DNA of 64,000 nt, taken from the NCBI RefSeq assembly GCF_032714615.1, contig NZ_JAWDKA010000003.1, positions 124,001 through 188,000 on the forward strand. The letters are read 5' to 3'. The notes under the pieces were generated by a model that saw only the letters and a program-made list of their open reading frames with translations, searched no databases and was not told the DNA's origin. The translations under genes and the position numbers were made by a program. This stretch comes from Methanorbis furvi (GTDB lineage: Archaea > Halobacteriota > Methanomicrobia > Methanomicrobiales > Methanocorpusculaceae). This document shows, in pieces, positions 35,611 to 44,373 of this stretch. Within the stretch, counting starts at the first letter, position 1. The number at the start of each line of letters is the position of its first letter.

Positions 35611-36069
35611 TTACTCCTCCTTGATGAGTGATGTTAAAATATCGACATCAAGCGCGTCCGGCATCGGCAGTTCCTTTGCGGCTGCGGCTCTCAGTTCTTT
35701 TTTCGTCATTTTGTCGGTCTCTTCAAGACCGTGGGCGATGTAGCGGACCATGCCCATTTCATATTCGTGACCGAGGTATCCGGGCCGTGCGCCGCCAAGG
35801 TCGGCACGGCATCTGCGGGAGTCTCCGGGAGGAAATCCACGGTCTTTGACATAGATCCGGTACGGATCCATTTTTCGCAGGTGGGCGATGATCCGGTCCA
35901 CGTCCTCCGGGCTGCCGGTGATCTGACACCCAAAACAGGTCTCTTTGATCATGACTCCCTGCGCTATTTCGTATGCTGCGGTTGCGATGTCCTGAGGCGT
36001 TGTGTTTGGCGAGTCGACGAACACGTACTTGGTGACGGTTCCTACATACTGGGGCACGTAGGGTTTCAT
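35611..36069 (-). CDS. Methanogenesis marker protein 6
   Basis: This is methanogenesis marker protein 6, 152 residues. The segments TKYVFVDSPNTTP, KETCFGCQITG and FPPGDSRRCRADLGGARPG are characteristic. Three cysteines, in CFGC and RRC, could bind metal. ATGA overlap with marker 3. Confidence 0.9.
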   Translation of the reverse strand: MKPYVPQYVGTVTKYVFVDSPNTTPQDIATAAYEIAQGVMIKETCFGCQITGSPEDVDRIIAHLRKMDPYRIYVKDRGFPPGDSRRCRADLGGARPGYLGHEYEMGMVRYIAHGLEETDKMTKKELRAAAAKELPMPDALDVDILTSLIKEE

Positions 36070-37616
36070 GGTTTTACCTCGCGGATGAAGACGGTAGCCC
36101 CTTCTTTGATGAGCGGGAGTTTGTCCACATCGATGATTCTGCCGATCACGTTGGTTCCTTCAAACGGTTCGCCGGTCGGTCCGTACTCGTTGTTTGTTAC
36201 CGACCGCACGCCTGCCATGCCGCGTGCTCTGCGTGCGTCGTTGGTGATGGCGAGAGCATACGGCGGCGGGCTTTTCTTCGGAACGTTTTCCGGGATGATG
36301 TTGACGCCTGAAGGGAACTCTGGTTTGAAGAGGTACATCTCTTCGTCGATGTTGTAAAAGAACGGCATGCTGCCGATTGCGTAAATTTTCAGACCGGTTA
36401 CACGGCGGAACAGGTCGATTGTGAGTGGAGCATTTGCATAGTCAAATGCAACGTCAATGACTTCGGTGAGTGCAACGGTTACCAGCTCGACTTTTCCTTC
36501 TTTGAGGAGTTCAAGCGTCGTTGCGGGTTTCTGGTCGATGACGACGCGTCCTGCAACATCGCGGTTGTCAGCGAACACCCGAAGCCCGCGGGATTTCGCC
36601 AGAGCCACGGCTTCACCGAGCGGAAGCCCGCGGAGGTCGAGTTGTTCTGGCACAACTTTGACTGAGAGTTTTGTTCCTGCGGTTGCAAACCGTGCGAGTT
36701 CCACGCCGCGGGTCACGGTTCCGGTGCGGGTGTGGTGCTGGTTGCTTGGCACATCCTTGGTGTAGATGTAGACTGCGCCAGAACTTTTTCCTGAAGTGCG
36801 GACGGTGACGGTTCCTTCACGCCTGGGTTTCTGGCGTTCCATCGGCACATTGAGTCTGCCTTCGGTGTGATCGCGGATGTATGCTGACGCGGTCCGGTCC
36901 ACCGTGTAGCTGGCGTTTCGCATGGTGAAAAGCAGGTGTTCAACCGAGTCGGTGCAGGCGGTGTCAATTTTTCCGTGATCTTCATCGTAGCCTTCGGCGT
37001 TGATGCGGATCTCAGAAAATATCTGCATGCCGTCCTCGAGTTTCAGGGAGAGATCAGTCGTGACGGTTGCGCTGGTTTTGTCGACTGAAGAGAAAACGTG
37101 TTCGATTTTGGTGATCCGGTCGCCGTTTCGCCACCGGTTCATGATGCCAAGACCGGAGATGACGGTTCCAAGCACAGCGCCGCCCGCAGCTGCGCCATGG
37201 TCTGCCATGTGCTGGAGCCGGGAAAACATGAGGTATGAGGTGTTTGCGTCGTATCCTCCGCATCCGAGTGCGACAACGCCGCGGTCGTACCGGTAGGGTT
37301 GGTGGTCAGGGACGAAGTCGGCGTGGAACGGTCCAAACGCTGCTGCGTACTTGTCTTCCCAGTGAACGCGGAGGTTGGCGTCCAGATCGTCGCCGGTTGG
37401 AACCGGCAGCACGACGCCCGGCAGGAGTTCAACGACGATGTCGCCGGCGGTGGTGGTGAATCTGAGATGTGCGGTCTCTTTTGATTCAGCGCCGGTGCCG
37501 GGCCGAAGAACGGCGATGCTGCATCCCGCCGGATGGTCAGGCAGAATTGTTGCAAGGGTTGCGCCCGCTTTTGCCTCGATTGTTTCACCGTTCAGATACA
37601 GGTGCATGGTTGTCAT
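36066..37616 (-). CDS. Methanogenesis marker protein 3 (UPF0288 family)
   Basis: This is methanogenesis marker protein 3, 516 residues, of the UPF0288 family; parts resemble peptidyl-prolyl isomerase-like folds. It begins with a ubiquitin-like stretch (LYLNGETIEAKAGATLATIL). Conserved later are GALGCGGYDANTSY-like VALGCGGYD, PRREGTVTVRTSG and PSNQHHTRTGTVTRGVEL. It is reported with the methyl-CoM reductase activating complex. It lies 18 bases after atwA and overlaps mmp6. Confidence 0.88.
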   Translation of the reverse strand: MTTMHLYLNGETIEAKAGATLATILPDHPAGCSIAVLRPGTGAESKETAHLRFTTTAGDIVVELLPGVVLPVPTGDDLDANLRVHWEDKYAAAFGPFHADFVPDHQPYRYDRGVVALGCGGYDANTSYLMFSRLQHMADHGAAAGGAVLGTVISGLGIMNRWRNGDRITKIEHVFSSVDKTSATVTTDLSLKLEDGMQIFSEIRINAEGYDEDHGKIDTACTDSVEHLLFTMRNASYTVDRTASAYIRDHTEGRLNVPMERQKPRREGTVTVRTSGKSSGAVYIYTKDVPSNQHHTRTGTVTRGVELARFATAGTKLSVKVVPEQLDLRGLPLGEAVALAKSRGLRVFADNRDVAGRVVIDQKPATTLELLKEGKVELVTVALTEVIDVAFDYANAPLTIDLFRRVTGLKIYAIGSMPFFYNIDEEMYLFKPEFPSGVNIIPENVPKKSPPPYALAITNDARRARGMAGVRSVTNNEYGPTGEPFEGTNVIGRIIDVDKLPLIKEGATVFIREVKP

Positions 37617-37634
37617 GATCTGCGTCCTTCTCGT

Positions 37635-39425
37635 TCACATCTCAAACATCTCATCCGTGCTACCGTGCAGTACTCCTGCGTCCTGTTCAGGCACTTCGTC
37701 TCCTTTGGGATCGGCCTGAGTCGGAACGGATTTTGGTGCATTGGCGGCAACCCGATCGCGTTCGTTTGCAACTGCACGTGCCATGATGTCTTTTTCTGCG
37801 TCGGTGAGGGTTGCAAGAATTTCATGGGTCGGACCGATGCCGATGATTTTTCCGCCGCGCATGAACATACACCGGTCGCAGACGTCACGGACGAACTCCA
37901 TGTCGTGCGAGACGATGACGAATGTTTCGTCCATCTCTTCGCGTGCATGGATGATGGAGTGTTTGACGTCGACTTTGGTGATCGGGTCCATGGTTCCGGT
38001 GGGTTCGTCAAGGAGGATGATTCTTGGTTCGCGGATGAGGACCTGAGCAAGGGCTACACGGTGTTTTTCTCCTTCAGAGAGGCTTGAGGGGTAGCGGCCA
38101 AGCACGTCTTTTGCTTTCTTTTCGGTGAACCCTGCCATCTGAAGAGTGATCATTGCTTTGCGGGTGGCAAGCTCTTTAGGAAACTCAAGACCGATTGCAT
38201 CGGTTAAATTATCGATGATGGTTCGGTGGGGATAGAGGTCATACTCCTGATGCAGGAGTCCGACGTACTGTTTTGCCCGGCCGCGGTAGAGGTAGCCGGG
38301 TTTGGTCATGTCGATCCATTCATCACCGATTCTGATCTCAAGTTTTCCGTCGGTCGGCTCATACAATCCTGCGATCATTTTGGAGAGGGTGGTTTTTCCT
38401 CCGCCGGAGACACCGATGATGCCGAATATTTCGCGTTCGTTTATTTCAAAGGAGATGTTGTCAACTGCTCGGATGACGCCTCGGTCAACGGCGATGAATC
38501 TTTTTGCGAGATGGTCGGCACGAACGATCGGGTTTCCGATCTCCTGATCGATGTACTGGAGGTCGTCTTTGTATCCTGCCATGAAGGCTTCGATGATTTC
38601 GTCAGCTGATCCGACTTTGACGATTTTGCCGTCGTCAAGAAGGACGGCACGGTCGGCGACGTCTTCTAAGACCTGGGAGAAGTGGGAGGTGATGAGCATT
38701 CCCATGTTCTTTTCTTTGGCGACTTCTTTTAAGAGGTCGTGTACGATTTTGGCGGTTTTCGGGTCAAGGGTTCCGGTGGGTTCGTCGGCGAAGAGAAATA
38801 TTGGTTCGCGGGCGAGCTGGCGTGCGAGGACGACACGCTGTTTTTCTCCGCCGGAGAGGTCGCGGGCGATGTGCATCATTCTGTGGCTGAGTCTGACTTC
38901 TTCGAGGAGGTCGGCTGCTCTGCCGATGGATTTTTCTGCCGGATAGTTGATGTCGTCGAGAGCCCGAAGGACGTTTTCGATGACACGGTCGTTGCCGTAG
39001 AGACCAAAGGTGCGCTGGAACATGATGGCGGTTTTTGCCATGATCTGCGTTTTGATTCCTTCGTTTTCCGGTGCCCAAAAGTCGATGTCTTTTTCTTTGA
39101 AGCGGCCGCCGCAGTCGCAGGCGGTGCCTGCGGCACTCGGCAGTTCTATTTTGCCGCATTTTTGACAGACTGCAACATGATAGATGATTGAGCCTGAGGT
39201 CGGGGGGTGGTCGATGCCGCGAACGAGGTGGATGAGTACGGTTTTTCCGCATCCTGATCGTCCGATGACTCCAACAATTTCTCCTTCGGCGATCTCGAGG
39301 TTGATGTGGTCCAGAACACGTACCATCTCCGACGTATTGCAGGCCGGGGCATTATCGGAAGGATCGGCAGGATTTGCAGGAAAATCCATGCAGAGGTCCT
39401 TTATGGTGATAAATGGTTTCGTCAT
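37635..39425 (-). CDS. atwA: Methyl-coenzyme M reductase activation component A2 (twin ABC ATPase)
   Basis: This is component A2 of the ATP-dependent methyl-coenzyme M reductase activating system, 596 residues, two ABC ATPase domains in one chain and no membrane helices. Domain 1 has GRSGCGKT (55-62), a zinc-like insertion with C87, C90, C103 and C105, the signature LSGGEKQ and FADEPTGTLDP. Domain 2 has GVSGGGKTT (338-346), the signature LSEGEKH and LDEPTGTMDP. The start at 39425 fits the family. It heads an eight-gene operon of markers that co-purify with, or are linked to, Mcr activation. Confidence 0.95.
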   Translation of the reverse strand: MTKPFITIKDLCMDFPANPADPSDNAPACNTSEMVRVLDHINLEIAEGEIVGVIGRSGCGKTVLIHLVRGIDHPPTSGSIIYHVAVCQKCGKIELPSAAGTACDCGGRFKEKDIDFWAPENEGIKTQIMAKTAIMFQRTFGLYGNDRVIENVLRALDDINYPAEKSIGRAADLLEEVRLSHRMMHIARDLSGGEKQRVVLARQLAREPIFLFADEPTGTLDPKTAKIVHDLLKEVAKEKNMGMLITSHFSQVLEDVADRAVLLDDGKIVKVGSADEIIEAFMAGYKDDLQYIDQEIGNPIVRADHLAKRFIAVDRGVIRAVDNISFEINEREIFGIIGVSGGGKTTLSKMIAGLYEPTDGKLEIRIGDEWIDMTKPGYLYRGRAKQYVGLLHQEYDLYPHRTIIDNLTDAIGLEFPKELATRKAMITLQMAGFTEKKAKDVLGRYPSSLSEGEKHRVALAQVLIREPRIILLDEPTGTMDPITKVDVKHSIIHAREEMDETFVIVSHDMEFVRDVCDRCMFMRGGKIIGIGPTHEILATLTDAEKDIMARAVANERDRVAANAPKSVPTQADPKGDEVPEQDAGVLHGSTDEMFEM

Positions 39426-39546
39426 TCAAACATCCTCTATGATGATAATTGTATGTGCTCTGAGGTGTTATTAGTGTTTAGAAAAGTGCATTCAGGGAAA
39501 TTCGGGTTCACGATGTTACTTTTTTTGGGGTGTGGGATGCAATTTT

Positions 39547-39834
39547 AAAACGCGAATCGCATGCTCTTGACCAAACGCGAATCGCATGCTCTTGACCAAA
39601 CGCGAATAGCACGAATCGCATGCCTGCGGCATGCCGCGAATAAAAAAATCGCCAATGGCGATTTTTAAAATAGGAGTTATTCGTGTTTCAAACAAAATCG
39701 TGAATGGTCTGCCTAAAATAAATAATATTTACGAAATTTTAAAAATCGCCATTGGCGATTTTTTATTCGCGGCATGCCGCAGGCATGCGATTCGTGCTAT
39801 TCGCGTTTGGTCGAGAGCATGCGATTCGCGTTTT
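39547..39834. repeat. Family B long palindromic repeat (copy 2)
   Basis: This repeat of about 288 bases fills the gap between atwA and fen. The ends read AAACGCGAATCGCATGC inward. Both arms share AATAGCACGAATCGCATGCC, CTGCGGCATGCCGCGAATAA and the inner hairpin AAATCGCC/GGCGATTT. The left arm has the 25-base unit starting AAACGCGAATCGCATGCTC twice in tandem, where the right arm has it once. The central spacer is unlike that of the first copy. Confidence 0.85.
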
Positions 39835-39856
39835 CGATGTCTATCTTGCCCCACAA

Positions 39857-40861
39857 TCAGGAAAACCATGAGTCCAGTGTCGCCTGTCCCTTCGTCGACC
39901 CGAGCCGCTCAAGTCCTGCCGCCACCCGCTCCTCAGAAAATCCGTGCTGTTCACAGAGAATCTCCACAACCCTCTCCCGCACCGGCGCCTTCTTTGCAAT
40001 CGTATACTGCTTCTCAACCGGCGGCTCAAGAAAGTACCGAATCAACTCCTCCGGCTCAGCAGCATTCTCTGATTCCAAAATCCGTTCCGCAAACTTCCCT
40101 TCCTTCACCAGCTTCACCGCAGTCTTCGGACCAACACCCTTCACCCCACTATTATAATCAGTGCCGATCAAAAGAGCGGCTGCGATCAAATCCACCTGCG
40201 TCATCTCAAGACCGCCTAAAACCTGATCCAACAGCAGCTGCTCAGGATACACCGCCACCATTTTTCCATTCACGCGGCGCTTACCTGACACCGTCAGATT
40301 GCGCAAAAGCTTCGGCGCTCCAAACAGCAGTGAATCATAATCCTGCGACACCGCATACGTCACATCCCCCGCAGCCGCCATATACGCAGACTGCGCCTCC
40401 CCCTCCTCCGGCGCCTGCACCCAAGGAATCCCGAGAGCCGTCAAAAGCTCCTTTGACGACTCAAGAATAAACGCATCAACCTTCGACGACGCCATCGCAT
40501 ACTTGCGTGCCGACTCCTCGTCCCCCTCTTTTACCGCGCGCTCCCATGACTCCTTCGCATTCTCCCGAATAACCCGCCGCTCCGCAAGCGTCGCCTCCTT
40601 AAACTTCGGCGGTTTCCCATCAAAAACATACACCGGCGTAATATTCTTCTCCACCAGATTTGCCGTCCGAAACAAAAGACCGCTCAAGTGAGACGTAATC
40701 CGTCCCTCCTCATCCATCAGCGGCGTCCCGTCCGGCTGGCGGATTCCGCTCAAAAACTGATACAGCGCATTATATGCATCAATCGCCGCAATACCGCCCA
40801 GCCGGTCCCATGGGAGTACCTCCTTATAATCCGCAATCAGCGGGCGCAGCGCAACACCCAT
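39857..40861 (-). CDS. fen: Flap endonuclease 1
   Basis: This is FEN1, 334 residues, removing 5' flaps in lagging-strand synthesis and repair. Acidic metal-binding residues are seen in [30 protein letters not shown] and [10 protein letters not shown], and the H2TH-like part in [20 protein letters not shown]. The C-terminal GQATLDSWF is a PCNA-interacting PIP box. The start MGVALRPL matches archaeal FEN1. The gene follows the small membrane protein gene after three bases. Confidence 0.95.
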   Translation of the reverse strand: MGVALRPLIADYKEVLPWDRLGGIAAIDAYNALYQFLSGIRQPDGTPLMDEEGRITSHLSGLLFRTANLVEKNITPVYVFDGKPPKFKEATLAERRVIRENAKESWERAVKEGDEESARKYAMASSKVDAFILESSKELLTALGIPWVQAPEEGEAQSAYMAAAGDVTYAVSQDYDSLLFGAPKLLRNLTVSGKRRVNGKMVAVYPEQLLLDQVLGGLEMTQVDLIAAALLIGTDYNSGVKGVGPKTAVKLVKEGKFAERILESENAAEPEELIRYFLEPPVEKQYTIAKKAPVRERVVEILCEQHGFSEERVAAGLERLGSTKGQATLDSWFS

Positions 40862-40864
40862 GGT

Positions 40865-41182
40865 TTACCGGTACATTCTGCTCTTAATACTCTCGACCGC
40901 CTCGACAACCTTCTGCGACGTTGCATCCTGTTTCTGAATCAGCTGTCTTCCAAGATCCTCAAGATTGCCACGCATGATCCGCTCGCGAGCCGCGCTCTCC
41001 TCCTCAAGACGGCGGAGGCGTGCAAGAATCTGAAGAAGCAGTATACCAACGCATATGATTAAGAGTTCAATCCCAATCGCTACAATAGCGTCCTGCCAGA
41101 GTCTGATGAGCGCGGCAAGGCCGGAAACTGCCATCACTATTACCAGTAGGATCTCCGGCAAACACTCACGACGAACATTCAT
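40865..41182 (-). CDS. Small membrane protein with coiled coil, unknown function
   Basis: This is a 105-residue protein with two hydrophobic helices (about residues 10-30 and 33-55) and a C-terminal charged coiled coil (RLRRLEEESAARERI and later QLIQKQDA). I do not recognise a family. It is the first gene before fen, three bases apart, so both are probably cotranscribed. The gene is divergent from the presenilin-like gene. Confidence 0.7.
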   Translation of the reverse strand: MNVRRECLPEILLVIVMAVSGLAALIRLWQDAIVAIGIELLIICVGILLLQILARLRRLEEESAARERIMRGNLEDLGRQLIQKQDATSQKVVEAVESIKSRMYR

Positions 41183-41224
41183 AATTTAACTAAGGAGACC
41201 GCTAAAATATTAAGTTACCTATAC

Positions 41225-42145
41225 ATGAGCAAACTTTCCCCCTCTGCCCTGGTGCCGTATGCTGGTATGATCCTTCTGATGATCCTCACCGGCCTGCTGT
41301 CGCTCCTGCTGATAAGCCCTGTTACCGAGGCAGGTCTTGGAGCATTCGAGGATCCCAACTCAATTGCAAATCCGTTTGTGTTCCTGTTTATCATGCTCGT
41401 GTTCACTGCGCTCCTGCTTTTGTTGATCAAATGGAAAGCGCAGAGCATCATCAGTGCAATTATCGGCATCTGTTTAGCCCTTGTTATATATTATGTCGTC
41501 TCTTCTCTGCTGTTCAGCTATGCCCCAACCCTTCCGGCGCTGCCGATTGCAGCAGTTGCTGCGATTGTGGTGATCCTTCTTTTGTGGTACCGGCCTGAGT
41601 GGTATGTGATTAATATTGCAGGGATTTTGATCTCAGCAGGGTGTGCTGCGATTTTTGGTATCTCGCTTTCTATCATTCCGGTGATTATTCTGCTGATTCT
41701 TCTGCTGGTGTATGATGCGATCTCGGTGCACCGGACAAAGCATATGCTCACGCTCGCGGATGGTGTGCTTCGTCAAAAGATGCCGATTATGTTTATTGTT
41801 CCCAAGTCACGCAGTTACTCGTACCGCAGTTCGGGATTTTCGATTCATGATAAGAAGGAGGATCGCGGCGCTTATATGATCGGTATGGGGGATATGATCA
41901 TGCCGTCGATTCTTGTTGTTTCTGCACAGGTGTATGCAGGCGGCGCAGGTGTCCTTTCCTTTGCAGGTATTGCCCTTCCGGCGCTTGGTGCTCTTATCGG
42001 CGGAGTTCTTGGTCTGTGTTTCCTTCTGATTCCGGTCAATACCGGAAAACCGCAGCCCGGTCTCCCCTATATCAATGCAGGTGCAATCGTTGGGTTTTTG
42101 ATCTGTTGTGCGATTGCGGGTTCCTGGGCATGGATAGGGTTCTGA
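41225..42145 (+). CDS. Presenilin/signal-peptide-peptidase-like aspartic protease
   Basis: This is a polytopic membrane protein of 306 residues with the marks of archaeal presenilin homologues (A22 family), intramembrane aspartic proteases. The first catalytic aspartate is in LVYDAIS (D164), the second in the GxGD motif MIGMGD (D223). The place of the PAL motif reads PGLP (278-281). About nine transmembrane helices can be counted. The ATG lies close to a TATA-like TACCTATACATG, so the transcript may be leaderless. Confidence 0.88.
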   Translation: MSKLSPSALVPYAGMILLMILTGLLSLLLISPVTEAGLGAFEDPNSIANPFVFLFIMLVFTALLLLLIKWKAQSIISAIIGICLALVIYYVVSSLLFSYAPTLPALPIAAVAAIVVILLLWYRPEWYVINIAGILISAGCAAIFGISLSIIPVIILLILLLVYDAISVHRTKHMLTLADGVLRQKMPIMFIVPKSRSYSYRSSGFSIHDKKEDRGAYMIGMGDMIMPSILVVSAQVYAGGAGVLSFAGIALPALGALIGGVLGLCFLLIPVNTGKPQPGLPYINAGAIVGFLICCAIAGSWAWIGF

Positions 42146-42157
42146 GTTTTTTTGTGT

Positions 42158-42291
42158 CGCCCACGGAAAATCGGAGTACACGGAAATTTCACGGATAAAG
42201 ATCACGGATCAGACGTGAACATCACGGAATCCAAAAATAATTTTGTGTCTGTGATGTTTTTTTTCTGCAAGGTGGTGAGCACGATGAAACG
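42158..42291. repeat. Family A dispersed repeat (partial copy)
   Basis: This starts CGCCCACGGAAAATCGGAG and contains ATCACGGATCAGACGTGAAC and ATCACGGAATCC, then GTCTGTGATGTTTTTTTTCTGC. The right end is degenerate (GTGAGCACGATG). It sits right after the presenilin-like gene. Confidence 0.7.
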
Positions 42292-42339
42292 GTGTTCGCT
42301 CGCGAACGATTCAGGATTCATCATCATCCAAATAACAAT

Positions 42340-42348
42340 GTATATATG
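42340..42348 (+). promoter_or_regulatory. TATA box of tRNA-Gly
   Basis: GTATATATG is centred about 35 bases before the mature tRNA start, a suitable distance for a tRNA promoter with a short leader. Confidence 0.5.
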
Positions 42349-42378
42349 CAAATTCTGCTAATCTTATTAGGCACACAC

Positions 42379-42450
42379 GCATCGATAGTGTAGTGGTTAT
42401 CACTAGGCGTTGCCAACGCCTAAACTCGGGTTCGAGTCCCGGTCGATGCA
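42379..42450 (+). tRNA. tRNA-Gly (anticodon GCC)
   Basis: A full cloverleaf is seen. The acceptor GCATCGA (42379-42385) pairs with TCGATGC (42443-42449), with discriminator A450. The anticodon stem is AGGCG/CGCCT with loop TTGCCAA, giving GCC. The T arm has CGGG/CCCG with TTCGAGT. CCA is not encoded. Confidence 0.95.
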
Positions 42451-42508
42451 CTTCTTTTTGTTTTGAGTTTTGTACTGTTTGTGATTTACTGTAGGAGCGC
42501 TTTTTTTT

Positions 42509-42583
42509 CTTGGCCTCGTTTGGAGTAAACACGTATCGCATGCCTTCGACCTGGGAATTGTGGTTGCTCCAAACGAGGTCAAG
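42509..42583. repeat. Inverted repeat around a GCATGCC module
   Basis: CTTGGCCTCGTTTGGAG (42509-42525) is mirrored by CTCCAAACGAGGTCAAG (42567-42583), 16 of 17 pairs. The loop contains CGCATGCCTTCGACC. Similar arms, TACTCCAAACGAGACC and TACTCCAAACGAAACC, appear at 23170-23225, right of the insertion sequence. Confidence 0.7.
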
Positions 42584-42739
42584 AACAAATAAATTCCAAA
42601 TAATGGTGCTCGTCACCTCGTAAGTCCCATACCAAGTAAAACCACATACAAAAACTCATAACAATGAAATTCCACTACAAATTTTTAGAGCAATACCTTA
42701 GCCAGTATCTTTACGGCAGCACAGCAAACATATACGCAT

Positions 42740-43297
42740 ATGAATGACCAGGCAGTCTTTGCCGACTTCACCAGAATAGGAAAACGTCTCTTCACCGAAC
42801 ATCTCGTAGGCGGCAACTTCGGAAACATGAGTGCCAGAACGGATGACGGCTACTTCATCACCCGCACCGGCTCATACCTTGATGCAGACCCTGCCCAGAT
42901 TGTTCTCATGCCGCTCAACGGCAGAGTGACGCCCGGGGCTTCCAGCGAGTGGCGGGTGCACACCGCAATCTACAATGCAGCAGGCACCCATGCGGCAATC
43001 GTTCACGCTCATCCTGCCCACGCGGTTGCCTTGTCACTTCTCGTCGAGGATGAGATTTTCACTATCGACAGCGAAGGAAAAATGCTTGCCCCCACAATCG
43101 CCGTGGTTGACGGGGCTCCTGGTACTCAGGAGCTTGCCGATGCGATCGCAGGCGCTCTGAAAAGTTCCAACATTGTCATCGCACGGGGACACGGAACTTT
43201 TGCTGCAGGAAAAGATCTTGATCAGGCATATCTTTTCACCTCACTCGCTGAGCACTGCTGCAAAATTTTGCATTACACCAAACTCTACCAAAAATAA
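42740..43297 (+). CDS. Class II aldolase/adducin family protein (fuculose-phosphate aldolase-like)
   Basis: This is a 185-residue zinc-dependent aldolase of the class II/adducin family. Metal ligands fit HAHPAHAVAL (around H93 and H95) and the C-terminal ARGHGTF (H155). The N-terminal GGNFGNMSAR and ITRTGSYL are phosphate/substrate-binding segments. Related archaeal enzymes make lactaldehyde from fuculose phosphate or act in other sugar pathways; the substrate here cannot be told. An aldehyde dehydrogenase in the window could accept lactaldehyde. ATG 42740 lies near ACATATACGCAT. Confidence 0.85.
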   Translation: MNDQAVFADFTRIGKRLFTEHLVGGNFGNMSARTDDGYFITRTGSYLDADPAQIVLMPLNGRVTPGASSEWRVHTAIYNAAGTHAAIVHAHPAHAVALSLLVEDEIFTIDSEGKMLAPTIAVVDGAPGTQELADAIAGALKSSNIVIARGHGTFAAGKDLDQAYLFTSLAEHCCKILHYTKLYQK

Positions 43298-43354
43298 AAC
43301 AGGTTTTGCCCATAAATTCATTTATCGGTAAACACTGTTTGGAATTGATTAACT

Positions 43355-43550
43355 CCGCCCACGGAAAAACGGAACACACGGAAATCTCACAGAAAAACAT
43401 CACGGAGCAGACGAGAACATCACGGAAATGAATTTTTTTCGGATTCAGTGATGTTCACGTCTGCTCCGTGATGTTTTTATTTCTGTGTTTTCCGTTTTTC
43501 CCGCGTAGCGATAAGCAGGCCGCAGGCATGCGTCCCGTGGGAGGCAGGAG
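43355..43550. repeat. Family A dispersed palindromic repeat (copy)
   Basis: The left end CGCCCACGGAAAAACGGAAC is followed by ATCACGGAGCAGACGAGAAC. The right half mirrors it (GTTCACGTCTGCTCCGTGAT, then TCCGTTTTTCC). The end carries the module GCAGGCCGCAGGCATGCG and finishes near CCGTGGGAGGCAGG. It lies between the aldolase and the thioredoxin-like gene. Confidence 0.82.
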
Positions 43551-43587
43551 TTAATGGGCAACACCAATAAAACAAAAAAAATATTTT

Positions 43588-43923
43588 TTACAGAAGTGAA
43601 TCGATGCACTCACTGATTCGCGGAACTGATACAGCACCAACCGGAACAAGTTTTCCATTCACCAGAATGATCGGCAGCGGAGGGTGCTCAACGCGGACCA
43701 GCTCTTTGATGCGGTTCGGGATTTCCTTGTCAAGCGCAACAAGCTCAACCGACACCGTGTCACCGTACTTCTCCTTCAGTGCATCAGCAAGGGCAGGGAA
43801 TGCATACGACAGCTTCTCCTTCTGAAAGCATGTCTCAAGACCGCAGGAGCGCTCCGTATCGCAGGGAAACGGACCGCAGGGGCGATAGGTGTATCCGACA
43901 ACCTCAACGGTAATCAAAGTCAT
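43588..43923 (-). CDS. Cys-rich thioredoxin-fold protein, unknown function
   Basis: This is a 111-residue protein with four cysteines near the N-terminus (C16, C21, C27, C32 within PCGPFPC...SCGLETC), followed by an alpha/beta pattern ending LPIILVNGKLVPVGAVS. The proline before LPIIL fits the cis-Pro loop of thioredoxin-fold proteins. It resembles DUF1462-type disulfide proteins weakly. It stands 68 bases downstream of thioredoxin on the same strand, so a redox role is likely. Confidence 0.65.
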   Translation of the reverse strand: MTLITVEVVGYTYRPCGPFPCDTERSCGLETCFQKEKLSYAFPALADALKEKYGDTVSVELVALDKEIPNRIKELVRVEHPPLPIILVNGKLVPVGAVSVPRISECIDSLL

Positions 43924-43991
43924 GAGAACATATTAGTGTTTCTTGAAAAAATGGTTTCCTGAAATGTTTCAAAAAAATATAGGAAAATATA

Positions 43992-44261
43992 TCAGAGCAG
44001 CGGCTTTAACAGCGACTCAAGGCGGGCAGCATCAGTGACGCCCTCAAGACGGTGAACCATCTTGCCGTCCTTTTCGATGACAAGGGTCGGAACAACACTG
44101 ATCTGGTATTTGTTTGCGAGATCCGGATACTGATCCACATCCACCTTTTTCACATCAACCTTGTCGCCCATCTTTGCTGCAATATCCTCAATGATAGGAC
44201 CCTGAATTCTGCAGGGACCGCACCAGGTTGCAAAAAAGTCGTATAATACAGGTTTTGTCAT
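43992..44261 (-). CDS. Thioredoxin
   Basis: This is a thioredoxin of 89 residues, with the active site ATWCGPCR and the cis-proline loop SVVPTLV. I choose ATG 44261 (MTKPVLYDFF). A TATA-like AATTATATTAAG lies 27 bases upstream, consistent with a nearly leaderless transcript. An earlier frame start at 44282 would fall within that promoter. Confidence 0.93.
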   Translation of the reverse strand: MTKPVLYDFFATWCGPCRIQGPIIEDIAAKMGDKVDVKKVDVDQYPDLANKYQISVVPTLVIEKDGKMVHRLEGVTDAARLESLLKPLL

Positions 44262-44281
44262 ACTACTTCGTAGGACAAGCA

Positions 44282-44293
44282 TCTTAATATAAT
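44282..44293 (-). promoter_or_regulatory. TATA box of thioredoxin
   Basis: The minus strand reads AATTATATTAAG about 25-30 bases before the chosen ATG. It supports the shorter start. Confidence 0.45.
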
Positions 44294-44373
44294 TTCTCTT
44301 TGGGGAAGCATGAGCAGCTCCTCATCAAAAAACCAAAGAAAAAAAAGTTAGCGGATTTTTGTATAGAAAAAAA

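Noticed and set aside
39547-39600. Tandem AAACGCGAATCGC units as a CRISPR or origin iteron
   Set aside because: Only two or three units occur, and they are one arm of a larger inverted repeat shared with 8322-8537.
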